From contig NZ_CP108442.1 of NCBI RefSeq assembly GCF_041435355.1, positions 1,922,001-1,986,000 on the forward strand: DNA of 64,000 nucleotides. The letters are read 5' to 3'. Every line of letters begins with the position of its first letter. Within the stretch, counting starts at the first letter, position 1. The position numbers and the translations under genes were made by a program. The notes under the pieces were generated by a model, which was given only the letters and a program-made list of their open reading frames with translations, did no database searches and was not told where the DNA came from. Below, in pieces: positions 25,132-33,641 of this stretch. This DNA comes from Streptomyces sp. NBC_01276 (lineage in GTDB: Bacteria > Actinomycetota > Actinomycetes > Streptomycetales > Streptomycetaceae).

Positions 25132-26181
25132 ATGTCAGTTAAAAACGAGAAGTATGGCGAACCGCGCCTCAGGCGCTCCTATTCCGTCATCGGACACAGC
25201 CCGGACGTGGTCGAGATCAGGACGGGGGTGTGGAGCCACCGCTCCTTCACCCTGACCGATGAGCGCGCCTCGGGAAAGCTGCACGCCCTCGTGCGCGGCC
25301 TCGACGGCTCGCTGTCCCACCGCGAACTGGCCTCCCAGGTCGGGGTCCCCCGCGCCGAGGTCGAGGCGGTCATCGACCACCTCGCCACGCTCGACGCCTT
25401 GGAGTGGGGCCCGCGCAGCGCCCTGGATGCCTACCTGGAGACGGTCGGCCCGCTGCGTACCGCGGACGCCGAGATGACCTCGTCCAAGCGGGTCTTCGTT
25501 CTCGGCGACCCTGTCCTGGCCGAGCACCTCGCCGCCTCGATTTCGGAGGCGGGCGACGTGAAGGCTGAGGTCCTCGCCGCGCAGAGCCCCGTCGTACAAG
25601 CGCTGTCCCGGGCTGGGGCTGACACCCTCAACGACGGACTCAGGCTGGCCGAGCTGACCCGCAGTGTCGAGGAGCTGCGCGGCTCGGTCCTTGTCACCGT
25701 CGATGCCGTCGTCAACCCGTTCCGGTCCCAGCTCATCAACCGAGTCACCCAGGAGCTCGGCGTCCCCTGGCTCCACACCGGGGTCGACGGCCCGTTCCTG
25801 TTCATCGGCCCCACCGTGATCCCCGGCCGGTCCGCCTGTTACGAGTGCTTCGAGACCCGCGTCGGGATGAACATCCGCGAGAGTGCCTCGTACCAGCGCT
25901 ACAAGGAGGCCCTCTCAGTGGGCCAGGTCCTCACTGGCGAACCCGCGCTGCTCAGCGCGATGCGCACCACCCTCGTCGGCCACGCCGCACTGGAAGCCAT
26001 CAACCTCCTTGCCGCGGGCAGTAACTTCAGCGTCGGTAAGGTCCTGGGCATCTACGTGCCCACCATGGAGATCACCTGGAGCGACGTGCTCCAGCTGCCG
26101 GGCTGCCGGGGCTGCTCCCCGCTCGCCGGCCGTGACGACACGCACCTGTACTTCGACGCCAGGACGTGGGCCGGTGAGTGA
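25132..26181 (+). CDS. Ocin-ThiF / E1-like leader-binding cyclodehydratase partner
   Basis: The 349-residue protein starts at ATG 25132 with AGGAG upstream. The N-terminal 90 residues form a winged-helix, RRE-like domain (LSHRELASQVGVPRAEVEAVIDHLATL). The rest resembles E1-like TOMM partners: FVLGDPVLAEHLAASI, VTVDAVVNPFRSQLINRV, then the zinc pairs CYEC (residues near 240) and CRGC near the end. Such proteins bind the leader and present the core to YcaO. Here the partner is separate, whereas the first locus has it fused. Its TGA stop lies inside the YcaO gene, an 8-base overlap. Confidence 0.88.
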   Translation: MSVKNEKYGEPRLRRSYSVIGHSPDVVEIRTGVWSHRSFTLTDERASGKLHALVRGLDGSLSHRELASQVGVPRAEVEAVIDHLATLDALEWGPRSALDAYLETVGPLRTADAEMTSSKRVFVLGDPVLAEHLAASISEAGDVKAEVLAAQSPVVQALSRAGADTLNDGLRLAELTRSVEELRGSVLVTVDAVVNPFRSQLINRVTQELGVPWLHTGVDGPFLFIGPTVIPGRSACYECFETRVGMNIRESASYQRYKEALSVGQVLTGEPALLSAMRTTLVGHAALEAINLLAAGSNFSVGKVLGIYVPTMEITWSDVLQLPGCRGCSPLAGRDDTHLYFDARTWAGE

Positions 26182-27547
26182 GACGACGACCGTCTTCCAG
26201 GGCGCGGACATCCGGGTGCTGGGCGACGAGGACGCCCGAGCCCGCGAGATCCACCGCCGCATGCAGGGCGCACTGTGCGGGATCATGACCACGTCCGGCA
26301 GCCTCAACAAGGCGCCCACGCACCCCCGGCTTTTCGTGGAAGGCGCCGAACTCACGAACGTACAGCAGTGGTTCGGGCGCGAACCCGCCAAACCGGGCGC
26401 CTACCACATTGGCGGCTACGGCACCGTGCCGTTCGAGGCACGCATCCGCATCCTCGGCGAGACACTCGAACGCTACGCGGGCTTCTCCGCGTGCGTCGAG
26501 GGCCGCTTCCCGGTCGTCCGTGCCTCTCATGAGGAGCTGCTTGAGCGCGGCGAGCCCGTGGTCGACGCAGATGTGTTCCAGCTGTTCCTCCCTGAGCAGC
26601 TGGCTGCCGACGGCTTCCCCTTCCAGGCATTTTCACCTGCCATTCCCATGGACTGGGTGAAGGTCCCCTCGCTGCTTGACGACAGCGAACAGTACGTGCC
26701 CGCCCACCACTTCCTGCTCGGCAACCTGCCTGGTCCGGATGAGCCCTGGACGCTGCCCGCGGTGACCACCGGCACTGCGGCCCACACCGCTCCGGAGGCT
26801 GCCTTCCTGTCGGCCCTGTACGAGATCGCCCAGGTCGACGCTGCCGTCGGACATTGGCACAGCGCCACGCCGAGCCTGCGCATCGAGCCCGACGCGCGCA
26901 CCACTCTGCTCCAGGACGTCATCACCCGGCGGCTGCGGGGCGGGCTGGAGCCCGAGTTCCATCTGCTGCCCAGCCCGGACCTGCCCGGCTTCAACGTGGC
27001 GTGCATCCTGCGCAAACCCGAGGGAATCATCCCGGCGGTGAGCGTCGGCCTCGGCAGCGGTCCTTCCCTGGTGCGGTCCATGTACCGGGCCCTGCTGGAG
27101 ACCGTGGGTGTCCAGACCCTCGCCGGCTGGTCCGCCGTCGAGGACCGGCTCGGCACCGGCGCCGAGGTACCGCTGAGCGAGCGTCTGGGCCAGATCTTCG
27201 ACCTGGACCAGAACGTCGCCTACTACGCGGGTGTCGAGGGCGCGCGAACCGTCGAGGAGCGCTTCGCCCGGCACACCATTGTCAGGGCCGGTGACCTCCC
27301 TGCCGACGAGCAACGTCCCACCCGGGAGATCGCCCGCTCCCTGCTGGATGCCTTCCGGAACAGCGGCAAGCGGCTCTTCGGAGCCGACTTCACCTCGGTG
27401 GACATCCGCCAGCTCGGCTTCTCCGTCATCCGGGCGTGGTCCCCGGACACGCTGAGCCTCCCGCTGCCGAGCGCACCGCCGATCGCGCACCCGCGCTTCG
27501 CGGCGTACGGGGGCTTCACCCACCGGCTCCCGCACCCCTACCCGTGA
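26174..27547 (+). CDS. YcaO cyclodehydratase (stand-alone)
   Basis: This 457-residue YcaO protein makes azolines from Cys/Ser/Thr using ATP, together with the ocin-ThiF partner. Motifs are RIRILGETLERYAGFSA (first ATP/Mg helix) and AFLSALYEIAQVDAAVGHWH (second helix, ExxQxD). A Pro-rich C-terminus (LPLPSAPPIAHPRF ... PHPYP) follows; a Pro-rich tail is known to sit in the active site of azoline-forming YcaOs. GTG 26174 is chosen because it precedes the conserved start and overlaps the partner gene. The chain is much shorter than the fused protein of locus 1. Confidence 0.9.
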   Translation: MSETTTVFQGADIRVLGDEDARAREIHRRMQGALCGIMTTSGSLNKAPTHPRLFVEGAELTNVQQWFGREPAKPGAYHIGGYGTVPFEARIRILGETLERYAGFSACVEGRFPVVRASHEELLERGEPVVDADVFQLFLPEQLAADGFPFQAFSPAIPMDWVKVPSLLDDSEQYVPAHHFLLGNLPGPDEPWTLPAVTTGTAAHTAPEAAFLSALYEIAQVDAAVGHWHSATPSLRIEPDARTTLLQDVITRRLRGGLEPEFHLLPSPDLPGFNVACILRKPEGIIPAVSVGLGSGPSLVRSMYRALLETVGVQTLAGWSAVEDRLGTGAEVPLSERLGQIFDLDQNVAYYAGVEGARTVEERFARHTIVRAGDLPADEQRPTREIARSLLDAFRNSGKRLFGADFTSVDIRQLGFSVIRAWSPDTLSLPLPSAPPIAHPRFAAYGGFTHRLPHPYP

Positions 27548-27550
27548 GCC

Positions 27551-28342
27551 ATGGACCGGTTCCTGCTTACGACCTTGGCGGTGTGGTCGCTGGCACCGAT
27601 GCCGCTGGCCACCCGGGTGCACGGACGCTGGCTCGAAGACCGTTGGCCCAAGCTGTCCACCCTCACGGTCTACTTGTTCGTTCTCGCTCTCTTGACCGGC
27701 ACCGGCGGCCTGCTGTTGGGTCCCGGTGTCGTGCACGACGGGGGGCTGTACTGGGTGGTCGTCTGCGTTCCGCTGGGACTGGCCCTCGGCCGTGCCGCGC
27801 AGATCGCCGACCGCAGGATCACCCGCCATTTCACGGCCCGCGCGCGGGCCCGCACGGCACCGACCGAACGGGCCCGGGGGGCTTCCACACCCTCGCGGGC
27901 GGGCGCTGCCCGCCCGGTGGGCCTCGCCGCCCGCCGGGCGGTTCCCGGCGCCGCCATACGGAACACACCGGACCCGTCGGCACGCGGCGGCAACCGTTGG
28001 TCCGTGAAGGAACGGGACCGGGAGACGAGGGTCGGGCTGGGGGCGCTGCTGGCGGGGGCCGTGCTGGAGGAGGCCGTGTACCGGGGCGTGCTGGGGCGGC
28101 TGGGGCTGGATCTGGGAGGGGTCGCGGGGGCCGCGCTGATCGTGCTTGCCGTGGTGGCGTTCTGTCTGGCGCACCTGCCGTTCGGATGGCCGCAGGCGCT
28201 GGCCAAACTCCCGCTCTCGCTCATGACGGCCGCGGCGTTCCTGCTGTCAGGTGGGATCGTCGCCGGACTGGTGGGACATGCCTTGTTCAACTGGGAGTAC
28301 TGGCGCTACCAACGGGCCCTCGGCACCACGGGGGAGCGATGA
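27551..28342 (+). CDS. CPBP-family (CAAX-type) intramembrane protease
   Basis: This 263-residue membrane protein has the CPBP signature: EEAVYRGVL (EExxxR motif) near residue 175, LAHLPFGWP with the first conserved His, and GHALFNWEYW with the second His/Asn pair. Hydrophobic spans flank these. An unusual charged insert, rich in Arg and Ala (about residues 90-155), separates the N-terminal spans from the catalytic part. CPBP proteins in azole-peptide loci (SagE, PznE) are linked to leader removal or immunity. That would explain why this locus lacks a C39 exporter. It starts 3 bases after the YcaO stop. Confidence 0.82.
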   Translation: MDRFLLTTLAVWSLAPMPLATRVHGRWLEDRWPKLSTLTVYLFVLALLTGTGGLLLGPGVVHDGGLYWVVVCVPLGLALGRAAQIADRRITRHFTARARARTAPTERARGASTPSRAGAARPVGLAARRAVPGAAIRNTPDPSARGGNRWSVKERDRETRVGLGALLAGAVLEEAVYRGVLGRLGLDLGGVAGAALIVLAVVAFCLAHLPFGWPQALAKLPLSLMTAAAFLLSGGIVAGLVGHALFNWEYWRYQRALGTTGER

Positions 28343-28977
28343 CGACGCTCCTGTGGGCGGTCCGTGTCGCGGTCGTGCTGGCTGCCGCCGCAGCCTGCTG
28401 GTGGTACCTGTGGCCGCGCCTGATCAATGCGACGGGGCCGCGCAGGGCGCTGCTGCTGGCACCTGTGCCCGTGACGCTGCTGGTGACCTGGCGGGTGCCT
28501 GGGCTGGGGGGTACGGACGGGGCTCTGCTGATCGCGCCCGGCGTCGCGCTGGGCGTCGGGGAGGCGGCCCTGGCCGGGCTGCTGGGCACGGCGGGAGTGA
28601 GCGTGCTGGAACGCGTTCAGGTCTCGCACGCCAACTGGCTGCCTCTGGCGGACGGTCCGGCGCTGGCACCGCTGCGGCCGAAGGACCGTCGGCTGCCATG
28701 GGCCTCGCTGGTCGGCACGGCGCTGGTGGCCGAGACCGTCCGGGCGGCCCTCGTCGGAGCCGCACGCGTGGCGCACTGGGGACCCGCCGCGGCCATCGCC
28801 CTGGGGATGCTGGCCTCCCTGGCCCTGGCGCCAGCGCTCTCCAAGCGGGGTGTGGTGGACGCCGTCGCCGTGGCCCTGGGTGTGGGCGTCGCGCACTCCT
28901 GGCTGCTGTGGTCGACGGACGCTCTGCCGGCGCTCGTCGCCGCGCACCTCGCCTTCCTCCTCGTCACCCTCGCCTGA
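28339..28977 (+). CDS. Multi-span membrane protein of the second peptide locus, unknown family
   Basis: The 212-residue protein is strongly hydrophobic with about six predicted spans, beginning LLWAVRVAVVLAAAAACWWYLW and ending AHSWLLWSTDALPALVAAHLAFLLVTLA. It overlaps the CPBP protease gene by 4 bases (ATGA), so the two are made together and probably act together. A cytoplasmic loop PLRPKDRRLPW lies in the middle. I see a weak resemblance in layout to CPBP proteins but no catalytic EExxxR, so it could be a degenerate partner, an immunity protein or part of an exporter. Confidence 0.8.
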   Translation: MTTLLWAVRVAVVLAAAAACWWYLWPRLINATGPRRALLLAPVPVTLLVTWRVPGLGGTDGALLIAPGVALGVGEAALAGLLGTAGVSVLERVQVSHANWLPLADGPALAPLRPKDRRLPWASLVGTALVAETVRAALVGAARVAHWGPAAAIALGMLASLALAPALSKRGVVDAVAVALGVGVAHSWLLWSTDALPALVAAHLAFLLVTLA

Positions 28978-29035
28978 ATCCGCACAAATCGACATACGCC
29001 GAGCACATCCGAATGACACCGAAATTGGAGGAACC

Positions 29036-30091
29036 ATGAAATTTGGCATTTCCCTGCTTCCGGACTGCCGGCCGGAACACACCTCACCCGTCCGCTATTT
29101 CGAGGATGTGCTGGAGGTCTCGCGCCTGGCCGACGAACTCGGTTTCGACTACGTGAAGATGACCGAGCACTACCTGAAAGACTACGGCGGCTACTGCCCA
29201 AGCCCACTCACGTTCCTCACCGCCGTCGCCGCGCAGACGCGCCGGATCCGGCTGATGACGGGTGGCGTTCAGGCTTCCTTCCACCACCCTGTCCAGCTGG
29301 CGGCACACGCGGCCATGGTCGACGCCATCAGCGGTGGCAGGCTCGACGTCGGCTTCGCTCGGGCCTGGCTGCCGTACGAGTTCGAGGTACTCGGCATCCC
29401 GCTGGACGAGAGCCGCGACCGCTTCATGGCCACCGTCGAGGCCGTGCTGCGGCTGTGGACGCAGAAGGAGGCGTCCGAGGACACGCCCTTCTTCCGCTAT
29501 CGGGACGCGCACTCGCTGCCCGCCGTGACGCAGACCCCGCATCCTCCCGTGTGGGTCGCAGCCGTCCGCTCCCGGCAGAGCTTCGCCTGGATCGGGGAGA
29601 AGGGCCTCGGGCTGCTCATCGCCTCCCCGCCCCGCAAGGGCGAGCTCGCGCACACCCAGGACATGCTCCGCGTCTACCTGGAGACCCACCAGGAGTACCA
29701 CCCCGACCGGGAGCCGCGCATCGCGCTGTCCATCCCCACGATGGTCGCCGACACCGACGCGGAGGCCCTCGCGACCGCGCAGCCTCTGCTTCAGTCCTAC
29801 CTCGACGTGTGGGGCGAGGCCGCGGCCTCCTGGGACGGCGTCCAGTCCGCCGCGTACCCGGGCTACTCCAATGCGGGCACCACCTTCGGCGCACTGACCG
29901 ACGAGGACCTGCACAGCACCTCCACGGCGGTGATCGGAAGCCCGGACACAGTCGTGGAGAAGATCCAGGAACTGTCCGCCGCTCTGTCCCTGGACACCCT
30001 GTTGCTGCAGATCGACTACGGCAGTCCGAGCGTCGACGTCATGAGCCGCAATCTGCGCCTGTTCCATTCCGAAGTGCTGCCACGCTTGTGA
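29036..30091 (+). CDS. Luciferase-like (bacterial LLM family) flavin or F420 monooxygenase/oxidoreductase
   Basis: The 351-residue protein begins MKFGISLLPDCRPEHTSP after a GGAGGA site. It has the TIM-barrel LLM plan: an early EVSRLADELGFDYVKMTEHY, TRRIRLMTGGVQASFHHPVQLAAHAAMVDAISGGRLDVGFARAW typical of FMN/F420 binding, and TPHPPVWVAA. Members oxidise with FMNH2 or reduce with F420H2. In this setting it may oxidise or reduce the azole chain or a residue next to it. Such an enzyme is not among the usual azole-peptide tailoring enzymes. It lies 58 bp after the membrane-protein gene and is probably in the same transcript. Confidence 0.88.
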   Translation: MKFGISLLPDCRPEHTSPVRYFEDVLEVSRLADELGFDYVKMTEHYLKDYGGYCPSPLTFLTAVAAQTRRIRLMTGGVQASFHHPVQLAAHAAMVDAISGGRLDVGFARAWLPYEFEVLGIPLDESRDRFMATVEAVLRLWTQKEASEDTPFFRYRDAHSLPAVTQTPHPPVWVAAVRSRQSFAWIGEKGLGLLIASPPRKGELAHTQDMLRVYLETHQEYHPDREPRIALSIPTMVADTDAEALATAQPLLQSYLDVWGEAAASWDGVQSAAYPGYSNAGTTFGALTDEDLHSTSTAVIGSPDTVVEKIQELSAALSLDTLLLQIDYGSPSVDVMSRNLRLFHSEVLPRL

Positions 30092-30265
30092 GAAGTGCTG
30101 CTGCGGCGCCCGATAGTGCCTCGACGCCTTCTCTGGTGACTGAGTGGCCGGTAGTGTTCGTCTCCTCGGCAATGTCGATGATGTGGGAAGCACGCCCAAG
30201 CCCGGCACCAAGCCGGTTCGGGCCCCGCGTGTACGAAGCGGCGTCAAGGGGATGGAGAGTTCGTC

Positions 30266-31009
30266 GTGCCTGCTCCCGGCGCCCTACCACCTGGGCGGAA
30301 GCTGCGTTCCCGGAAGCCGGCCGCGCGACCGCCCCGCGCCCCGCTGACCCTGGAGAACCTGGCCGAAGCTGCCTTCCAGGTCATCGAGCGGGAGGGCCTC
30401 GACTCGCTCACCATGCGCAAGGTCGCGGACGAACTGGGCATCCAGGCGGCTTCGCTCTACTGGCACGTCAAAGACAAGCTGGACCTGATCGACGTCCTCG
30501 CCGAGGCCCTCTTCGCCGGGTTCGCGCCGGAGGACTGGACCGACGGCGCCCTGGACGGGGACGAGGAGGACTGGCAGGCGCACCTGTCCCGGTTCGCCTA
30601 CGCTTTCCGCCGCTACCTGTTGAGCCGCCGGGACGCGGCGCGCATCCTGACCAGCAAGTTCGTGGTGGGCCCCAGCATGCTGCGGCACCTCGACGAGCAA
30701 CTGGGCTGGATCCGCCGCGCCGGGGTGGATGACCGCTCCGCGGCCTACGGCTTCTACAACACGCTCGTCTTCGTTCACGGCTCCGTATTGTGGGAGACCT
30801 CTCCGCTCTCCGCCGCCGTGGCGCGCGGGGTGGAGCCCCGTCAGTACCTCAGCGAGCTGCGGGCCGAACTCGACGATCTCGACCCAGACGCGCATCCGCA
30901 CGCCCACGCCCTGGCGGACGAACTGACCCGTCCCGGCATGGACGAGCGCTTCGCCTTCGGCCTGAACTGCCTGCTCGCCGGGCTGGGCCAGCAGCTGGAC
31001 CAGCAGTAG
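30266..31009 (+). CDS. TetR-family transcriptional regulator
   Basis: The 247-residue regulator has the N-terminal TetR helix-turn-helix (LTLENLAEAAFQVIEREGLDSLTMRKVADELGIQAASLYWHVKDK) after a basic Arg/Lys/Pro tail, and a C-terminal ligand domain of the TetR_C type. GTG 30266 is used. It sits between the monooxygenase and the P450, in the same direction. The likely targets are the DHA2 exporter (33642) with its repeated motif, or its own operon. The 174 bp before it must hold a promoter if it is transcribed on its own. Confidence 0.9.
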   Translation: MPAPGALPPGRKLRSRKPAARPPRAPLTLENLAEAAFQVIEREGLDSLTMRKVADELGIQAASLYWHVKDKLDLIDVLAEALFAGFAPEDWTDGALDGDEEDWQAHLSRFAYAFRRYLLSRRDAARILTSKFVVGPSMLRHLDEQLGWIRRAGVDDRSAAYGFYNTLVFVHGSVLWETSPLSAAVARGVEPRQYLSELRAELDDLDPDAHPHAHALADELTRPGMDERFAFGLNCLLAGLGQQLDQQ

Positions 31010-31122
31010 TTCCGGTCTGATAGAGGCGCCCAGTCCTACCTGTGGGTGGCGCCCCGTTCACCACTGGGCGTGGCCTCGGCGTGCCGTCCTCCCGATCTCT
31101 CCCCTTTCGGCAGGTTCCCTTG

Positions 31123-32349
31123 ATGTTCAAGAACGCTCTGCCCCAGCCTTTCGCCCAGGAACACGCGGTCGACCCCTACCCGGCCTACCGGGCCCTCCTC
31201 GACGATGGCAACCTGCAACGGATCACCGTACGGCCTGGCCTCGACGCCTGGCTTGTCCTCGGCCACGATCTCGCCCGGCAGGCCCTCAACCACCCGGCGA
31301 TCAGCCTGGAGGCCCGGCATGCCCAGCCGCCGGTCCGCGAGGCGATCATGGCGGGTTACATGGAGGAGAAACAGTCCTTCTTCGGGCAGCACCTCCTCGC
31401 CACCGACGGCGAGCGACACCGCCACATGCGGCGTGTGATGTCGCGGGCACTGACAGCCCGACGTTTCCACTCCATGGCGCCCGAAGTCGAAGGCATCGTC
31501 AACGCCCTCATCGACGAGCTGCCCGCGCCCGGCCACACCGACCTGGCCGCCACCCTGGTCGTCCCCTTCACCATCAGCGTGCTCGCCCGGCTGATGGGCC
31601 TCCCCGAGCCCGCCCGGGGGATGCTGACGGAGCTGGCAAACGCCGTCATCCAGGGCAAGGCCGAGGACGACGCAGGGTTCACCCACGTTATTTCCGAACT
31701 CACCACCTGCTTCTCCGAGTTGCTTGACCATCCTGAGCGGATCGCGCCCGACGGCCTACTGACCATGCTGGTCGAAGCCCGCAGCGAGGAGACGATCACC
31801 CCCCAGGAGACGTTCTCGCTGGCCTACCAGCTGTTCTTTGCCGGGCACGAGAGCAGCAGCTACCTGATGACCAACGCGACGGCGGTCCTGCTGTCCCGGC
31901 CGGACGTCGCGGCCGACTTACGGACCCGCCCCGAGCTGCTGGACAGCGCCGTCGAAGAGCTGCTGCGCTGGGAGGGCTCACTCAAGGCCGCCAGCTGGCG
32001 CTTCGCGACCGAACCACTCGAACTCGGCGGCAAGCGTCTACAGACGGGCGATCCCATTCTGGTCGTACTCGCCGCCGCCAACCGCGACCCTGAGAAGTAC
32101 GCCGACCCGGACGCCCTCGACATCCACCGTAGCGGCGTCCCGCACGTGTCCTTCGGACACGGGCCGCACCACTGCCTGGGCGCGGCCCTCGGCCGGCTGG
32201 AGGCGCGCACCCTGCTCGCCGCGCTGCTGGAGCGCTTCCCCGACATGCGCCTCGACGTCCCGTACGCGGAGCTGTCCTGGCGCCACAACCTCATCATGCG
32301 CGGCCCGCGCCACCTGCCCGTCACCCTCGGCGAGGACCGGCGCTCCTGA
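31123..32349 (+). CDS. Cytochrome P450 of the second peptide locus
   Basis: This 408-residue P450 has an I-helix AYQLFFAGHESSSYL, the K-helix ELLR, and the haem loop FGHGPHHCLGAALG with Cys351. AGHES replaces the common AGxDT: the acid is kept as Glu and Ser stands for Thr. It starts at ATG 31123. The protein is not close to the P450 at 16250-17482: motifs and overall sequence differ. A TTA codon at 31918-31920 may tie its translation to bldA. Substrate unknown; a role in hydroxylating the azole peptide is inferred from position. Confidence 0.9.
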   Translation: MFKNALPQPFAQEHAVDPYPAYRALLDDGNLQRITVRPGLDAWLVLGHDLARQALNHPAISLEARHAQPPVREAIMAGYMEEKQSFFGQHLLATDGERHRHMRRVMSRALTARRFHSMAPEVEGIVNALIDELPAPGHTDLAATLVVPFTISVLARLMGLPEPARGMLTELANAVIQGKAEDDAGFTHVISELTTCFSELLDHPERIAPDGLLTMLVEARSEETITPQETFSLAYQLFFAGHESSSYLMTNATAVLLSRPDVAADLRTRPELLDSAVEELLRWEGSLKAASWRFATEPLELGGKRLQTGDPILVVLAAANRDPEKYADPDALDIHRSGVPHVSFGHGPHHCLGAALGRLEARTLLAALLERFPDMRLDVPYAELSWRHNLIMRGPRHLPVTLGEDRRS

Positions 32350-32387
32350 GCCGTTCTGTCTGTTCACCCCTACGCAAGGAGGCCACG

Positions 32388-33440
32388 ATGACGGCACCAG
32401 GAGCAGGCACCCCCACCCCCCTGCCGACCGCTTCGGAACAAATTCCCCCTCATCTCCGTCTGATGGGAATCGCTGCCGCCAAGTGGATCGCCCAGCCGGT
32501 CTACGTGCTCGCGAAGCTCAACGTCGCCGACCGGCTCGCCGAGGGTGAGGCGAGCACCGCGCAGCTCGCCGAGCAGCTCGGCGTACGGAGTGATCCGTTA
32601 CGGCGTTGTCTGCGGGCGGCGGCCTCGGCCGGTGTCTTCCGAGAGGCGCAGCCGGATCACTGGGCGCTGACGGACATGGCCGCGTGCCTGCGGACCGACG
32701 CGGCCATGAGCCTGCGGGACTTCACCGTGCTGATGGGCGAGGAGCCCATGTGGACGTCGTTCGGCAGCATCATGCAGGCGCTACGGCAGGAAGGGCCGGT
32801 CTTCGACAAGGTCCACGGACACTCGATGTACGCCCATCTGGCCCAGGACGACGAGCTCGCCCGGACCTACCAAGGCGCCTGGGCACCTCTCACCCAGGGG
32901 GTGATGCGCGCACTGTCCGCTGAGTACGACCTTTCGGGCTTCGACACCATCGTCGACCTGGGCGGGGGTGACGGCACGGCGCTGCGTACGCTGCTCGCTG
33001 AACACCCCGGCTTGAACGGCGTATTGATGGACCTGCCGCATGTGCGCGAGGCGCACCGGAACGCGGACGACGAGGTCGGGGCGCGACTGCGGACCGTAGC
33101 GGGGCGGCTCCCAGATGACGTGCCTGCCGGCGCCGACGCATACCTGCTGAAGAACACCCTGCACTGCCTGCCCTCACCCCTGGTCCGGCAGACCCTCAAG
33201 CGGGTCCGCGAGGAGATGACACGTCCTGAGCAGCGATTGCTGATCGTGGAGGCAGTGCTGGGGGCGAGCGACGGCTTCGACTGGAGCAAGCTCATGGACA
33301 TCGAGGTGATGGTCAACAACGGAGGGCGGGAGCACACGCTGGAGGAGTGGCGTGCCCTGCTGACGGAGACCGGGTTCCGGCTCGTCTCGGCCCGTGAGGT
33401 GCTGCATCCGCAGTGGCTCCTGGAGGCCCAGGCGGTCTGA
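32388..33440 (+). CDS. SAM-dependent O-methyltransferase (plant/acyl O-MT family 2)
   Basis: The 350-residue protein has an N-terminal dimerisation/helix-turn-helix domain (LAKLNVADRLAEGEASTAQLAEQLGVRSDPLRRCLRAA) and the SAM site DTIVDLGGGDGTALRTLL. Downstream are LLKNTLHCLPSP (the catalytic His region) and LMDIEVMVNNGGREHTLEEW. Relatives methylate hydroxyls of small natural products, which would fit a hydroxyl made by the P450 just upstream. The gene starts 38 bp after the P450 stop with AAGGAGG. A TTA codon lies at 32598-32600. It is not the N-methyltransferase type found in plantazolicin loci. Confidence 0.9.
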   Translation: MTAPGAGTPTPLPTASEQIPPHLRLMGIAAAKWIAQPVYVLAKLNVADRLAEGEASTAQLAEQLGVRSDPLRRCLRAAASAGVFREAQPDHWALTDMAACLRTDAAMSLRDFTVLMGEEPMWTSFGSIMQALRQEGPVFDKVHGHSMYAHLAQDDELARTYQGAWAPLTQGVMRALSAEYDLSGFDTIVDLGGGDGTALRTLLAEHPGLNGVLMDLPHVREAHRNADDEVGARLRTVAGRLPDDVPAGADAYLLKNTLHCLPSPLVRQTLKRVREEMTRPEQRLLIVEAVLGASDGFDWSKLMDIEVMVNNGGREHTLEEWRALLTETGFRLVSAREVLHPQWLLEAQAV

Positions 33441-33572
33441 TCGCCTTCGTACACCAGCGCACAGCTGCATAGATCCCGATGGCTCCTCACGGCGGCTCCG
33501 AGCACTCGACTCGGGGCCGCCGTCGCCGTTTCGGGTGGCCGGAAAGCATCCAGGGCGAGACACCGACACCAA

Positions 33573-33605
33573 TCTAACGTTGATAGGGATCTCTAACGTC
33601 AGTAG
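33573..33605 (+). promoter_or_regulatory. Repeated motif in front of the exporter gene (candidate operator)
   Basis: TCTAACGT occurs at 33573-33580 and again at 33592-33599 in the same orientation, 19 bases apart. This is about two helical turns, placing both copies on one DNA face. Each is followed by a similar five bases (TGATA and CAGTA). They lie 40-70 bases before the exporter start, where a repressor would act. The TetR protein at 30266 is the natural candidate. Confidence 0.4.
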
Positions 33606-33641
33606 TCTCTGGGACGTCGCACCCACCCGAGGGAGAAGCCC

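Noticed and set aside
28339..28977. Calling the membrane protein a second CPBP protease
   Set aside because: The EExxxR and His motifs are missing, so only a membrane protein of unknown family can be supported.
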